From assembly GCA_949747935.1 (NCBI GenBank), contig CATKHE010000221.1:1-6174 (forward strand): a DNA stretch of 6,174 bases, written 5' to 3'. The translations under genes and the position numbers were made by a program. Below are positions 1 through 6,058 of the stretch, piece after piece. The first letter of the stretch is position 1. Every line of letters begins with the position of its first letter. The notes under the pieces are model-generated. The model was given only the letters and a program-made list of their open reading frames with translations, had not been told where the DNA came from and did no database searches. Source of the DNA: an uncultured Eubacteriales bacterium (GTDB lineage Bacteria; Bacillota_A; Clostridia; Oscillospirales; Oscillospiraceae).

Positions 1-444
1 CTTATGTTAACCAAGGACGGCCCCAGGGTGGTGGAGTACAACGCCCGCTTCGGTGACCCGGAGACCCAGCCCATCCTGTCCATGCTGGACACCGACCTGA
101 TGGACATCTTCCAGGCCTGCGTGGACGGCACGCTGGACAAGGTTGAGATCAAGTGGAAGTCCGGCGCGGCCTGCTGTCTGGTGCTGGCCTCCGGGGGCTA
201 CCCTGTCAGCTACCAGAGCGGCTACCCCATCTCCGGGCTGGAGGAAGCGGAAAGGCTGGGGGCCACCGTCTTTCACGCCGGGACTAAGGCGGACAACGGC
301 CAAATCCTCACCGCCGGAGGGCGGGTGCTGGGCATCACCGCCACCGCATCCTCTCTGGAGGAAGCCATCGAAAAAGCCTATGCCGCTGCGAAGCCTATCT
401 CCTTCCAGGACATGCACTTCCGCACCGACATCGGAAAGGTGTAG
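1..444 (+). CDS. purD: Phosphoribosylamine--glycine ligase (GAR synthetase), C-terminal part, cut by window start
   Basis: PurD joins 5-phosphoribosylamine and glycine using ATP to make glycinamide ribonucleotide, an early cytoplasmic step of de novo purine synthesis. The frame is open from base 1 (the first codon is Leu) and ends at TAG 442-444, giving 147 residues of a family usually about 420 long, so roughly the first two thirds lie outside the window. The ATP-grasp signature EYNARFGDPETQ is at fragment residues 12-23; in the family the Glu and Asn of EYN bind the metal of ATP-Mg. The following part (about 50-147) matches the PurD C-terminal domain, with LVLASGGYP, GG-V-LGITA and the terminal F--MHFRTDIG. 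The ATG at base 4 is an internal Met, not the start. A rho-independent terminator follows 15 bp after the stop, so purD is the last gene of its transcript, presumably a purine operon to the left. Confidence 0.96.
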   Translation, partial: LMLTKDGPRVVEYNARFGDPETQPILSMLDTDLMDIFQACVDGTLDKVEIKWKSGAACCLVLASGGYPVSYQSGYPISGLEEAERLGATVFHAGTKADNGQILTAGGRVLGITATASSLEEAIEKAYAAAKPISFQDMHFRTDIGKV

Positions 445-455
445 TTTTAAAAGAG

Positions 456-485
456 AAAACCGGGGCAGTCATCTGCCCCGGTTTT
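456..485. terminator. Bidirectional rho-independent terminator shared by purD and yjdF
   Basis: A perfect 9-bp GC-rich stem (CCGGGGCAG at 460-468 with CTGCCCCGG at 473-481) closes a 4-base loop (469-472). It is flanked by AAAA (456-459) on one side and TTTTT (482-486) on the other. On the plus strand the U-run follows directly and ends purD. On the minus strand the stem is followed by UUUUCUCUUUU, which can end yjdF. The left arm starts 15 bp after the purD stop. On the minus strand the hairpin overlaps the last three yjdF codons, and the yjdF TGA occupies three of the four loop bases. Confidence 0.92.
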
Positions 486-888
486 TGTTGCGCTTTTTCT
501 GTTGTCGCAGGAAATATTTTTCCTGCCGCGCCTGTTCCACGCAACGCTTGACCTCCCGTCTCCGGGCAAGCCCCTCCTGCTCTCTTTGGCGGCTGAGGAC
601 CTCCTGTGCTCTGGTGCTGATTCCTTTGGTTCGTGTGGCCTCTCTGGCCTCCCGCATCGCCCGTTTGGGGTTTTTGCGATGAACAGCCAGTCGCTCCCCC
701 TCCACCGCCGGACTGAAATTCAGCCTGTGCCACTCTCGCTCCAACCACTCATAGAGCTGTGCGTCGGTGGGCTCGGCACCAAAGACCACTCTGACTGCCG
801 AGTACCAGCCCCCGTCCCACCGCTCCGCGATCCCCACCCAAAATGGCGGCTGAAACATCACGGTAAAGCTGCAATAATTCCGGTCCAT
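469..888 (-). CDS. yjdF: YjdF family protein (DUF2992)
   Basis: This is a 139-residue protein of the YjdF/DUF2992 family, whose biochemical function is not established. Family members are often controlled by the yjdF riboswitch, which has been reported to respond to azaaromatic compounds, so a role in handling such compounds has been suggested. The N-terminal part shows the family pattern FQPPFWVGIAER (12-23) and VRVVFGAEPTDAQLYEWL (32-49), then LNFSPAVEG (56-64). The C-terminal half is highly charged and probably helical: NPKRAMREARE (73-83), KGISTRAQEVL (88-98), and a very basic tail ending QQKKRNKNRGR (129-139). No signal peptide or membrane segment is seen, so it is probably cytoplasmic. 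I chose ATG at 888 because AGGGAGG lies 9 bases upstream. An in-frame TTG at 894 is only 3 bases from that site and is unlikely. The gene has its own promoter and leader, and its stop sits in the terminator loop shared with purD. Confidence 0.9.
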   Translation of the reverse strand: MDRNYCSFTVMFQPPFWVGIAERWDGGWYSAVRVVFGAEPTDAQLYEWLEREWHRLNFSPAVEGERLAVHRKNPKRAMREAREATRTKGISTRAQEVLSRQREQEGLARRREVKRCVEQARQEKYFLRQQKKRNKNRGR

Positions 889-897
889 ATTCAATTT

Positions 898-904
898 CCT
901 CCCT
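898..904 (-). promoter_or_regulatory. Ribosome binding site of yjdF
   Basis: AGGGAGG on the minus strand ends 9 bases before ATG 888 and decides that start over the TTG at 894. The six bases GGGAGG (903-898) are exactly complementary to CCUCCC at 938-933 in the leader, so the site can be masked by base pairing. Confidence 0.8.
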
Positions 905-1003
905 GATATCTGCGTCAGAGAACGGACGACCCGGGAGGGAAGGCTACTGACGGGAGCGCGTCCCGCGGACGGACTACCAACCGTCCTGTGTTTTTATCTC
1001 TGC
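898..1003 (-). promoter_or_regulatory. yjdF-motif riboswitch (leader of yjdF)
   Basis: The leader lies between a strong promoter and a yjdF-family gene, where yjdF-motif RNAs are known to occur. Helices I can pair by eye, in minus-strand RNA order, are as follows. The closing helix is CAGAGA (1002-997) with UCUCUG (921-916). A hairpin forms from GGACGG (986-981) and CCGUCC (972-967). A second hairpin forms from GCGGGA (966-961) and UCCCGU (955-950), with its last pair G-U. Alternative pairings exist: GGACG (986-982) with CGUCC (928-924), and CGUCAG (952-947) with CUGACG (918-913), which breaks the closing helix. CCUCCC (938-933) can pair with the ribosome binding site (903-898). There is no U-run before the gene, so control is more likely at translation than by termination. 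The class is assigned from gene context and the structured leader; I did not match it base by base to the family consensus. Boundaries are approximate. Confidence 0.75.
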
Positions 1004-1009
1004 CAAATG

Positions 1010-1038
1010 AGTATATCAGCAACGCCGCTATAAGTCAA
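1010..1038 (-). promoter_or_regulatory. SigA-type promoter of the yjdF riboswitch transcript
   Basis: On the minus strand, TTGACT (1038-1033) and TATACT (1015-1010) are separated by exactly 17 bases. Each hexamer differs from the housekeeping consensus at one position. A start 6-7 bases downstream falls at G1004/G1003, one or two bases before the 5' arm of the leader's closing helix (1002-997). That agreement supports both the promoter and the RNA call. Confidence 0.82.
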
Positions 1039-1055
1039 CCAAGAAGTCCCGTCAA
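1027..1055 (-). promoter_or_regulatory. Possible second, overlapping promoter upstream of yjdF
   Basis: TTGACG (1055-1050) starts right after the TAA of the upstream mgtC-like gene. Its 17-base spacing leads to TATAGC (1032-1027), which directly abuts the -35 box of the stronger promoter. The -10 is weaker than TATACT. It could be a weak extra promoter or a chance match. Confidence 0.35.
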
Positions 1056-1745
1056 TTACGTCTCCACCAACGTCAGAACGCCATCTATCCCGGCCAATTC
1101 CCGGAGAATCTCCTCCCGGCCGGCTCCTCTGCGGGACTGGAGCGCCAGAACAGCACAGGAGCTGTCGTTTTCCTCCTCCTTTCGGGTGATTTCCATATCC
1201 ACAATTTTAACGCCCAGCATATGACATCGAGTCACGATTTCCTCCAGACTCGATGGCCTCTCATACTCCGTGTACACAGTAATCTCCCGAACACCCCGGA
1301 GAACACGAAATTCCAATTTCGAGAAGAACACCTCAGCCACCAGCACCAGGAAAGTGGTGTACACAGCTCCCTCATAATATCCCGCGCCGCAGCACAGCCC
1401 TACAATGGCCGCCACCCAGAGCCCGGCCGCAGTGGTAAGTCCGCGCACACGCCGCCATTTGGTCATGATGATGGCTCCCGCTCCGATAAAGCTGACGCCA
1501 GCAATGACCTGCGCTCCCATTCTGCTCATGCTGATGGGGTAGTGCATGACAACATACATGTACTGACTGGTGGCGGTGGTCATGGCCGCTCCCAGGCAGA
1601 TCAGAATATGGGTCCGGAAGCCCGCCGGACGGCGTTTTCCCTCCCGCTCAATTCCAATCAGGCCGCCGCACAGCAGGGCCAGCACCACCCGGACGCTCAT
1701 GCCAAGCAGATTGGGCTCCCGCAGAAAATTCAGACTGTTCAGCAC
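1056..1745 (-). CDS. MgtC/SapB family membrane protein (second of a tandem pair)
   Basis: This is a 229-residue integral membrane protein of the MgtC/SapB family. MgtC-type proteins are linked to growth in low magnesium and, in some pathogens, to survival in macrophages and control of ATP synthase; the role here is not known. About five membrane segments are visible (roughly 13-31, 46-62, 77-94, 103-121, 125-142), followed by a soluble C-terminal domain (about 154-229) like the ACT-like domain of longer MgtC proteins. Family motifs are GLIGIEREGKRRPAGFRT (28-45), RMGAQVIAGVSFIGAGAI (75-92) and VRGLTTAAGLW (100-110). The conserved Glu of the G-I-E-R motif is present (E33). Translation starts at GTG 1745, because AGGAGGTG (1758-1751) is well placed 5 bases upstream. 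That site overlaps the TGA of the preceding mgtC-like gene, with only 12 bp between the genes, so the two are probably translationally coupled. No terminator follows the TAA; the yjdF promoter begins immediately. Confidence 0.92.
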   Translation of the reverse strand: MLNSLNFLREPNLLGMSVRVVLALLCGGLIGIEREGKRRPAGFRTHILICLGAAMTTATSQYMYVVMHYPISMSRMGAQVIAGVSFIGAGAIIMTKWRRVRGLTTAAGLWVAAIVGLCCGAGYYEGAVYTTFLVLVAEVFFSKLEFRVLRGVREITVYTEYERPSSLEEIVTRCHMLGVKIVDMEITRKEEENDSSCAVLALQSRRGAGREEILRELAGIDGVLTLVET

Positions 1746-1750
1746 GGTTC

Positions 1751-1758
1751 CACCTCCT
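1751..1758 (-). promoter_or_regulatory. Ribosome binding site overlapping the stop codon of the preceding gene
   Basis: AGGAGGTG is a full-strength site. Its first A is the last base of the upstream gene's TGA (1760-1758). It fixes the unusual GTG start at 1745 and indicates coupled translation of the two mgtC-like genes. Confidence 0.85.
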
Positions 1759-2483
1759 CAGACCTCGTCAATCGCACGCACATCAGGGCTGTAAGACAGC
1801 TGGGTCAGCAGCTTTGTGTGGGACTGACTTTTGGGAAGATGCAGGTAGAACAAGATACTGACCTGTCCCCGATCCTTGCCGCTCCCTCTGCGGTCTAACT
1901 CCACATCGTAAATTTGGATTCCCATCGCCTTCATCAGAGCAATAAAATCTTGCATCCGCTCCATGGATCCCAGCTCCACATAGAGGTTCATATTTCGGGA
2001 ACGAGCCAGAACAAACTCCTCAATATAGGGGAATACCTCGATGCAGAGGAAGATCGACAGAAAGCCCAGCAGCACTCCTTCATAAAAGCCGGCCCCAACA
2101 GCCAACCCCACACAGGCTGAAGCCCACAGACCAGCCGCTGTCGTCAGCCCTTTCACCTCCCTCTGCTCAGTCACCAGAATGGTGCCAGTCCCCAGAAAAC
2201 CGATTCCGTTGATTACCTGAGCCCCGAGGCGGGTGACGTCAGCAATCATGCCCACCTGCCGCTGAGCCTCCTGCCAAACTGTCTCCAGCATTTTATATTG
2301 ATACTGCCCCAGAACCATAGTCAGCGCCGCTCCCAGGCAGACCATCATATAAGTGCGGAAGCCCGCCGGCTGCCGCTTATGCTCCCGGTTGCTGCCGATG
2401 ATTCCGCCGAATACGACCGCTAAGGTCAACCGCAGAAGGACAGAGGGCATATTAAATTCTCTCAAATAGCTGAAAAAATCCAT
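1758..2483 (-). CDS. MgtC/SapB family membrane protein (first of a tandem pair)
   Basis: This 241-residue protein is a paralogue of the next gene. Membrane segments are at roughly 13-31, 44-60, 87-104, 112-131 and 134-151, and a soluble C-terminal domain runs from about 165 to 241. Family motifs are PAGFRTYMMVCLGAA (39-53), RLGAQVINGIGFLGTGTI (85-102) and VKGLTTAAGLW (110-120). Two differences from its partner stand out. The G-I-E-R motif reads GSNRE (30-34), so the usual Glu is Asn32. The loop between segments 2 and 3 is about 10 residues longer (around 61-85). The start is ATG 2483, with AAAGGGAG (2496-2489) 5 bases upstream. The gene begins 24 bp after the dnaE stop with no terminator, and ends in the ribosome binding site of the second mgtC-like gene. 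A transport or regulatory role at the membrane is inferred from the family only; the substrate is unknown. Confidence 0.92.
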   Translation of the reverse strand: MDFFSYLREFNMPSVLLRLTLAVVFGGIIGSNREHKRQPAGFRTYMMVCLGAALTMVLGQYQYKMLETVWQEAQRQVGMIADVTRLGAQVINGIGFLGTGTILVTEQREVKGLTTAAGLWASACVGLAVGAGFYEGVLLGFLSIFLCIEVFPYIEEFVLARSRNMNLYVELGSMERMQDFIALMKAMGIQIYDVELDRRGSGKDRGQVSILFYLHLPKSQSHTKLLTQLSYSPDVRAIDEV

Positions 2484-2507
2484 GTGATCTCCCTTTGTCT
2501 CATACGG

Positions 2508-5500
2508 CTACTGAATCACCACGTTCTCCTGGCCCAGCCGATCTGTCAGGTCCTTTACCAGAGCGGGGTGTATCTCGCAACGGGACCCCACTCGTTTTTT
2601 GCAGTCCTCAAAATACAGCACCACTTGGCTCGTCCCCGGGAAGAAGGACAGGGCCAGCCGCACCTTCCGCAGCCGGGAATCCTCCCTGCTGGGCAGCCGC
2701 AGATACAGGGTCTGCCGCGTGCCCGCCTCATTCTGCTCCAGGTCTGAGAGAGGTGTGATGGAATCCACCATCAGCTGAGGCTCCTTGTCCTCTCGAACGG
2801 ATATCTTTCCTGTAGCCAGAATCGCGCTGTTCTCCCGAATGTAGCTGCCGCTGTCGTTGAGTGTCCGGGAGAAACACAGCAGCTCCATGGCAGCGGTGTC
2901 ATCCTCCAGCTTCACATAGGCCATCAAGGTGTTGTTCCGGGTGGTCCGGGTCCGGTATGTGGAGATTACTCCGGCGATGGACACCCGCTGTTCATCCCGA
3001 TACTCCTTGGGGCCGTCTTCCCGCTGAAAATCACTGAGAATAGAGCCGATGGTCACCGCCCCGAATTCCTTGGCCAGCTCCCGATACTGATCCATGGGGT
3101 GCCCGGACAAATAGAGGCCGGTGGTCTCCTTTTCCATGTTCATCAGCTCCTGAGGGGTGTATTCAGGCAGATCAGGAAGCACCAGAGCGGGCGCGGGGGC
3201 AGCCGCTTCCTCTCCTCCCCCCAGGCCAAAGAGATCCATCTGGCCCTCCACATTTCGCTTCCGGGCAGCGGCAATGCCGTCCAGCACCTGTCCATAGACC
3301 TTCATCAGCTGAGAACGGCGGTAGCCCATGGCGTCAAAGGCGCCGCTCTTGATCAGGCTCTCCATCATCCTCCGGTTCATATCCTGGTCAAAAAGCCGAC
3401 CGCAGAAGTCCATAAAGTCCAGGAATGGACCATTTTTCTCCCGCTCGGCCAACAGGCTGTTGATAAACGAACGGCCCACCCCTTTCAGGGCTACCATTCC
3501 AAAACGGATTCCCTCGTCCACAACAGTGAAGTCAGCCCCGGACTGGTTCACATCCGGCGGCAGGAGCGGGATGCCCATATCCCGGCACTCGGAAATATAT
3601 TCAGCCACCTTCTCCGTGTAGTCCAGCACTGAGGTAAGCAGAGCTGCCATGTACTCCTTGGGGTGGTTCCTCTTAAACCACGCTGTCTGATAGGCCACCA
3701 CGGCATAACAGACCGCATGGGCTTTGTTAAAGGCATACTCAGCAAAATCGGAAATATCGTCATAGATGGACTGTGCGATATCCACCGGCACACCGTTGGC
3801 CTCACAGCCGGCAATGCCTCGGGACGGGTCCCCATGAAGAAAGGCCTGCCGCTCCCTCTGGATGTCCTTGGCCTTTTTCTTGGACATCGCCCGGCGGACC
3901 ATGTCCGCCTGCCCCAGAGAATAACCCGCCAGATCCTGGAAAATCTGGATGACCTGCTCCTGGTAGACAATACATCCGTAGGTGGTGGACAAAATCGGCT
4001 CCAGAGAGGGGTGGCGGTATGTAACCTTTTGGGGATTGTGCTTGCTCTCGATAAATTTGGGGATAGAGGACATGGGTCCGGGGCGGTAAAGGGCGATAAT
4101 AGCGGTGATATCCTCGATATCCTTTGGTTTCAGCCCCACGCACACACTGGTCATGCCGGCGGATTCCATCTGGAACACACCCGCCGTCTGTCCCTCAGAC
4201 AGCATGGCCATGGTATCCGGGTCGTTGTCTGGAATGTCCTTGAGGGAAAAGCCGGGGTCCCGGGCCCGGACCATCCTTACGGCGTCGTCCAAAATAGTCA
4301 GGTTGCGCAGACCTAAAAAGTCCATTTTCAGCAGACCCAGCTCCTCCAGCGTGGTCATGACATACTGGGTGACAGGAAGGCCGTCGTTGGCGGCCAAAGG
4401 AACGTAGTCCACCACCGGGCGGCGGGTAATGACCACCCCTGCCGCATGGGTAGAGGTATTCCGGGGCATTCCCTCAATGGCCATAGCGGTATCAATCAAC
4501 TTTTTGGTATCCGCGCTTCCGTCGTAGGCGTCCTTCAGCTGTTTGGACAGCTTCAGGGCATCCTCCAGACTGATATGCTGGTTATTCGGGCCGCTGGGGA
4601 TTGTCTTGGCCAGGGCATCCACCTCGCCGTAGGGCACGCCCAGAACCCGGCCAACGTCCCGGACAGCCGCCCGGGCGGCCATGGTGCCAAAGGTGACAAT
4701 CTGGGCCACATGGTCGGCCCCGTACTTCCGATTGACATAATCAATAACCTCCTGCCGCCGGCGGATGCAGAAGTCGATGTCGATATCGGGCATGGACACC
4801 CGCTCCGGGTTGAGAAAACGTTCAAAATACAGACCGTACTTCACGGGATCCAGGTCGGTGATATTCAGGCAGTAGGCCACCATAGAACCCGCCGCCGAGC
4901 CTCGCCCTGGCCCCACCGGGATGCCGTTTTTCTTGGCATAACCGATGAAGTCGGAGACAATGAGGAAGTAGTCCACAAAGCCCATCTTGCGAATCATGTC
5001 CATTTCATAGCGCAGCTGTCTGAAATATTCCGGAGGCTGGTCCGGGTAGCGCCAGGCAAAGCCGTCCAGACAGAGCTTTTCAAAATAAGCGTCTCCGTCC
5101 GTCCACCCTTCGGGAAGCTGAAACAGCGGCAAGTGGTACTTGCCGAACTCAAAGTCCAGATTGCACAATTCCGCAATTTTCACTGTGTTCTCAATGGCCT
5201 CTGGGTGGTCTGGGAAAAGGGCGGCCATCTCCCCCTCCGATTTCACATAGAACTCCCGGGTCTCAAACCGCATCCGGCCCGGGTCGTCCAGTGTCTTACC
5301 TGTCTGGATACACATGAGAATGTCCTGCATCTCCGCATCCTCGCGGCGGAGGTAGTGGGCATCATTGGTGGCAATGAGGGGAATACCCGTCTCCTCGCTC
5401 AGCCGGATGATTTGAGCGTTCACCTGCCTCTGGGCGGCAATACCGTGGTCCTGAAGCTCCAGGTAATAGCCGTCCTCCCCAAAGAGCGCCCGCATCTCCA

Positions 5501-5981
5501 TGACCACTTCTCTGGCCTTGTCGTACTCTCCCGCCAGCAGCAGCCGGGATATCTCTCCGGACATACAGGCGGAACAGGCGATCAGGCCGGCGGTATGCTC
5601 ACGCAGCAACTCCATGTCGATCCGGGGCTTGATGTAAAAGCCCTCCAGGTAGCCCTTGGACACCATGTAGGACAGGTTGCGGTAGCCCTCCTCGTTCCGG
5701 CACAGCAGAACCAGGTGGTTATAGTGGGAGTCGAACTCGTGGACCTTCTGGAAGCGGGTCCGGCCCCGGGGGGCCACGTAGACCTCGCAGCCGATGATGG
5801 GCTTCACCCCCGCCGCCTTACAGGCCCGGTAGAAGTCGATCACCCCATACATACAGCCGTGGTCCGTAATCGCCACTGCCTCCTGCCCCAGGTCCTTCAC
5901 CCGCTCCACCAGCTTCTTGATCCGGCAGGCACCGTCCAGCAGGGAAAATTCAGTATGTAAGTGTAAGTGGACAAAGGACAT
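2508..5981 (-). CDS. dnaE: DNA polymerase III subunit alpha
   Basis: This is a complete 1157-residue C-family replicative polymerase, nearly the length of E. coli DnaE (1160). Domains in order start with an N-terminal PHP domain (about 3-210) with HLHTEFSLLDGA (7-18), ITDHG (38-42), E66, H89, C139 and NDAHY (206-210). The polymerase core follows, with GPGRGSAAGSMVAYCL (357-372) and PDIDIDF (398-404), where D401 and D403 are the catalytic aspartates. The third, D554, is in KMDFLGLRN. Next come THAAGVV (511-517), the fingers region with LYRPGPM (631-637) and FNKAHAVCYA (751-760), and helix-hairpin-helix DNA binding (about 820-885). The clamp-binding motif QMDLF is at 914-918, an OB-fold lies around 998-1075, and a small C-terminal domain follows. 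The start is ATG 5981, which has AAGGAGG 8 bases upstream and opens with the conserved SFVHLHLHT; the frame stays open to 6116, but that part overlaps the upstream gene. Many Bacillota also have PolC, in which case DnaE extends primers. The Ala/Pro-rich linker after QMDLF (921-937) is probably flexible. Confidence 0.97.
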   Translation of the reverse strand: MSFVHLHLHTEFSLLDGACRIKKLVERVKDLGQEAVAITDHGCMYGVIDFYRACKAAGVKPIIGCEVYVAPRGRTRFQKVHEFDSHYNHLVLLCRNEEGYRNLSYMVSKGYLEGFYIKPRIDMELLREHTAGLIACSACMSGEISRLLLAGEYDKAREVVMEMRALFGEDGYYLELQDHGIAAQRQVNAQIIRLSEETGIPLIATNDAHYLRREDAEMQDILMCIQTGKTLDDPGRMRFETREFYVKSEGEMAALFPDHPEAIENTVKIAELCNLDFEFGKYHLPLFQLPEGWTDGDAYFEKLCLDGFAWRYPDQPPEYFRQLRYEMDMIRKMGFVDYFLIVSDFIGYAKKNGIPVGPGRGSAAGSMVAYCLNITDLDPVKYGLYFERFLNPERVSMPDIDIDFCIRRRQEVIDYVNRKYGADHVAQIVTFGTMAARAAVRDVGRVLGVPYGEVDALAKTIPSGPNNQHISLEDALKLSKQLKDAYDGSADTKKLIDTAMAIEGMPRNTSTHAAGVVITRRPVVDYVPLAANDGLPVTQYVMTTLEELGLLKMDFLGLRNLTILDDAVRMVRARDPGFSLKDIPDNDPDTMAMLSEGQTAGVFQMESAGMTSVCVGLKPKDIEDITAIIALYRPGPMSSIPKFIESKHNPQKVTYRHPSLEPILSTTYGCIVYQEQVIQIFQDLAGYSLGQADMVRRAMSKKKAKDIQRERQAFLHGDPSRGIAGCEANGVPVDIAQSIYDDISDFAEYAFNKAHAVCYAVVAYQTAWFKRNHPKEYMAALLTSVLDYTEKVAEYISECRDMGIPLLPPDVNQSGADFTVVDEGIRFGMVALKGVGRSFINSLLAEREKNGPFLDFMDFCGRLFDQDMNRRMMESLIKSGAFDAMGYRRSQLMKVYGQVLDGIAAARKRNVEGQMDLFGLGGGEEAAAPAPALVLPDLPEYTPQELMNMEKETTGLYLSGHPMDQYRELAKEFGAVTIGSILSDFQREDGPKEYRDEQRVSIAGVISTYRTRTTRNNTLMAYVKLEDDTAAMELLCFSRTLNDSGSYIRENSAILATGKISVREDKEPQLMVDSITPLSDLEQNEAGTRQTLYLRLPSREDSRLRKVRLALSFFPGTSQVVLYFEDCKKRVGSRCEIHPALVKDLTDRLGQENVVIQ

Positions 5982-5989
5982 GGCAGATC

Positions 5990-5996
5990 CCTCCTT
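5990..5996 (-). promoter_or_regulatory. Ribosome binding site of dnaE
   Basis: AAGGAGG lies 8 bases upstream of ATG 5981. It settles the dnaE start against the longer open frame that runs back to a GTG at 6116. Confidence 0.85.
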
Positions 5997-6021
5997 CTTC
6001 TCTCTCGTCCCGCCCGCAGGT

Positions 6022-6050
6022 GGCAAAGGTCCCCTTGCTAAAAGGGAGCG
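6022..6050. repeat. Short inverted repeat in the GNAT-dnaE gap, possible fragment of a dispersed intergenic element
   Basis: In the 77-bp gap, the plus strand reads CCCCTTGCTAAAAGGGAG (6031-6048). On the minus strand CCCTT (6046-6042) pairs with AAGGG (6036-6032), plus a U-G pair, around a 5-base loop. No U-run follows, so it is a poor terminator. The wording resembles an intergenic repeat that I remember as common in gut Clostridia, but I cannot confirm that here. I see no clear dnaE promoter in this gap, so dnaE may be transcribed from further upstream. Confidence 0.3.
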
Positions 6051-6058
6051 TTGCTCAT

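Noticed and set aside
889..894. TTG start of yjdF at 894
   Set aside because: It is only 3 bases from the ribosome binding site; ATG 888 has proper spacing.
502..906. 134-codon plus-strand frame antisense to yjdF
   Set aside because: It covers the recognised YjdF family gene and its leader, and the product matches nothing I know.
1221..1898. 225-codon plus-strand frame across both mgtC-like genes
   Set aside because: It crosses the junction of two well-supported minus-strand genes, and its composition is that of a reverse reading.
3663..4316. 217-codon plus-strand frame antisense to the dnaE fingers region
   Set aside because: Shadow of dnaE; no domain and no start signals.
4446..5960. Open frame of 504 codons on the plus strand, antisense to dnaE
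   Set aside because: It lies wholly inside dnaE, which has all catalytic motifs. The translation shows no known family and is rich in His, Gly, Leu and Val as expected for the reverse of GC-biased codons. No ribosome binding site of note.
6031..6048. Rho-independent terminator after the GNAT gene
   Set aside because: The stem is short (six pairs, one wobble) and no U-run follows on the minus strand.
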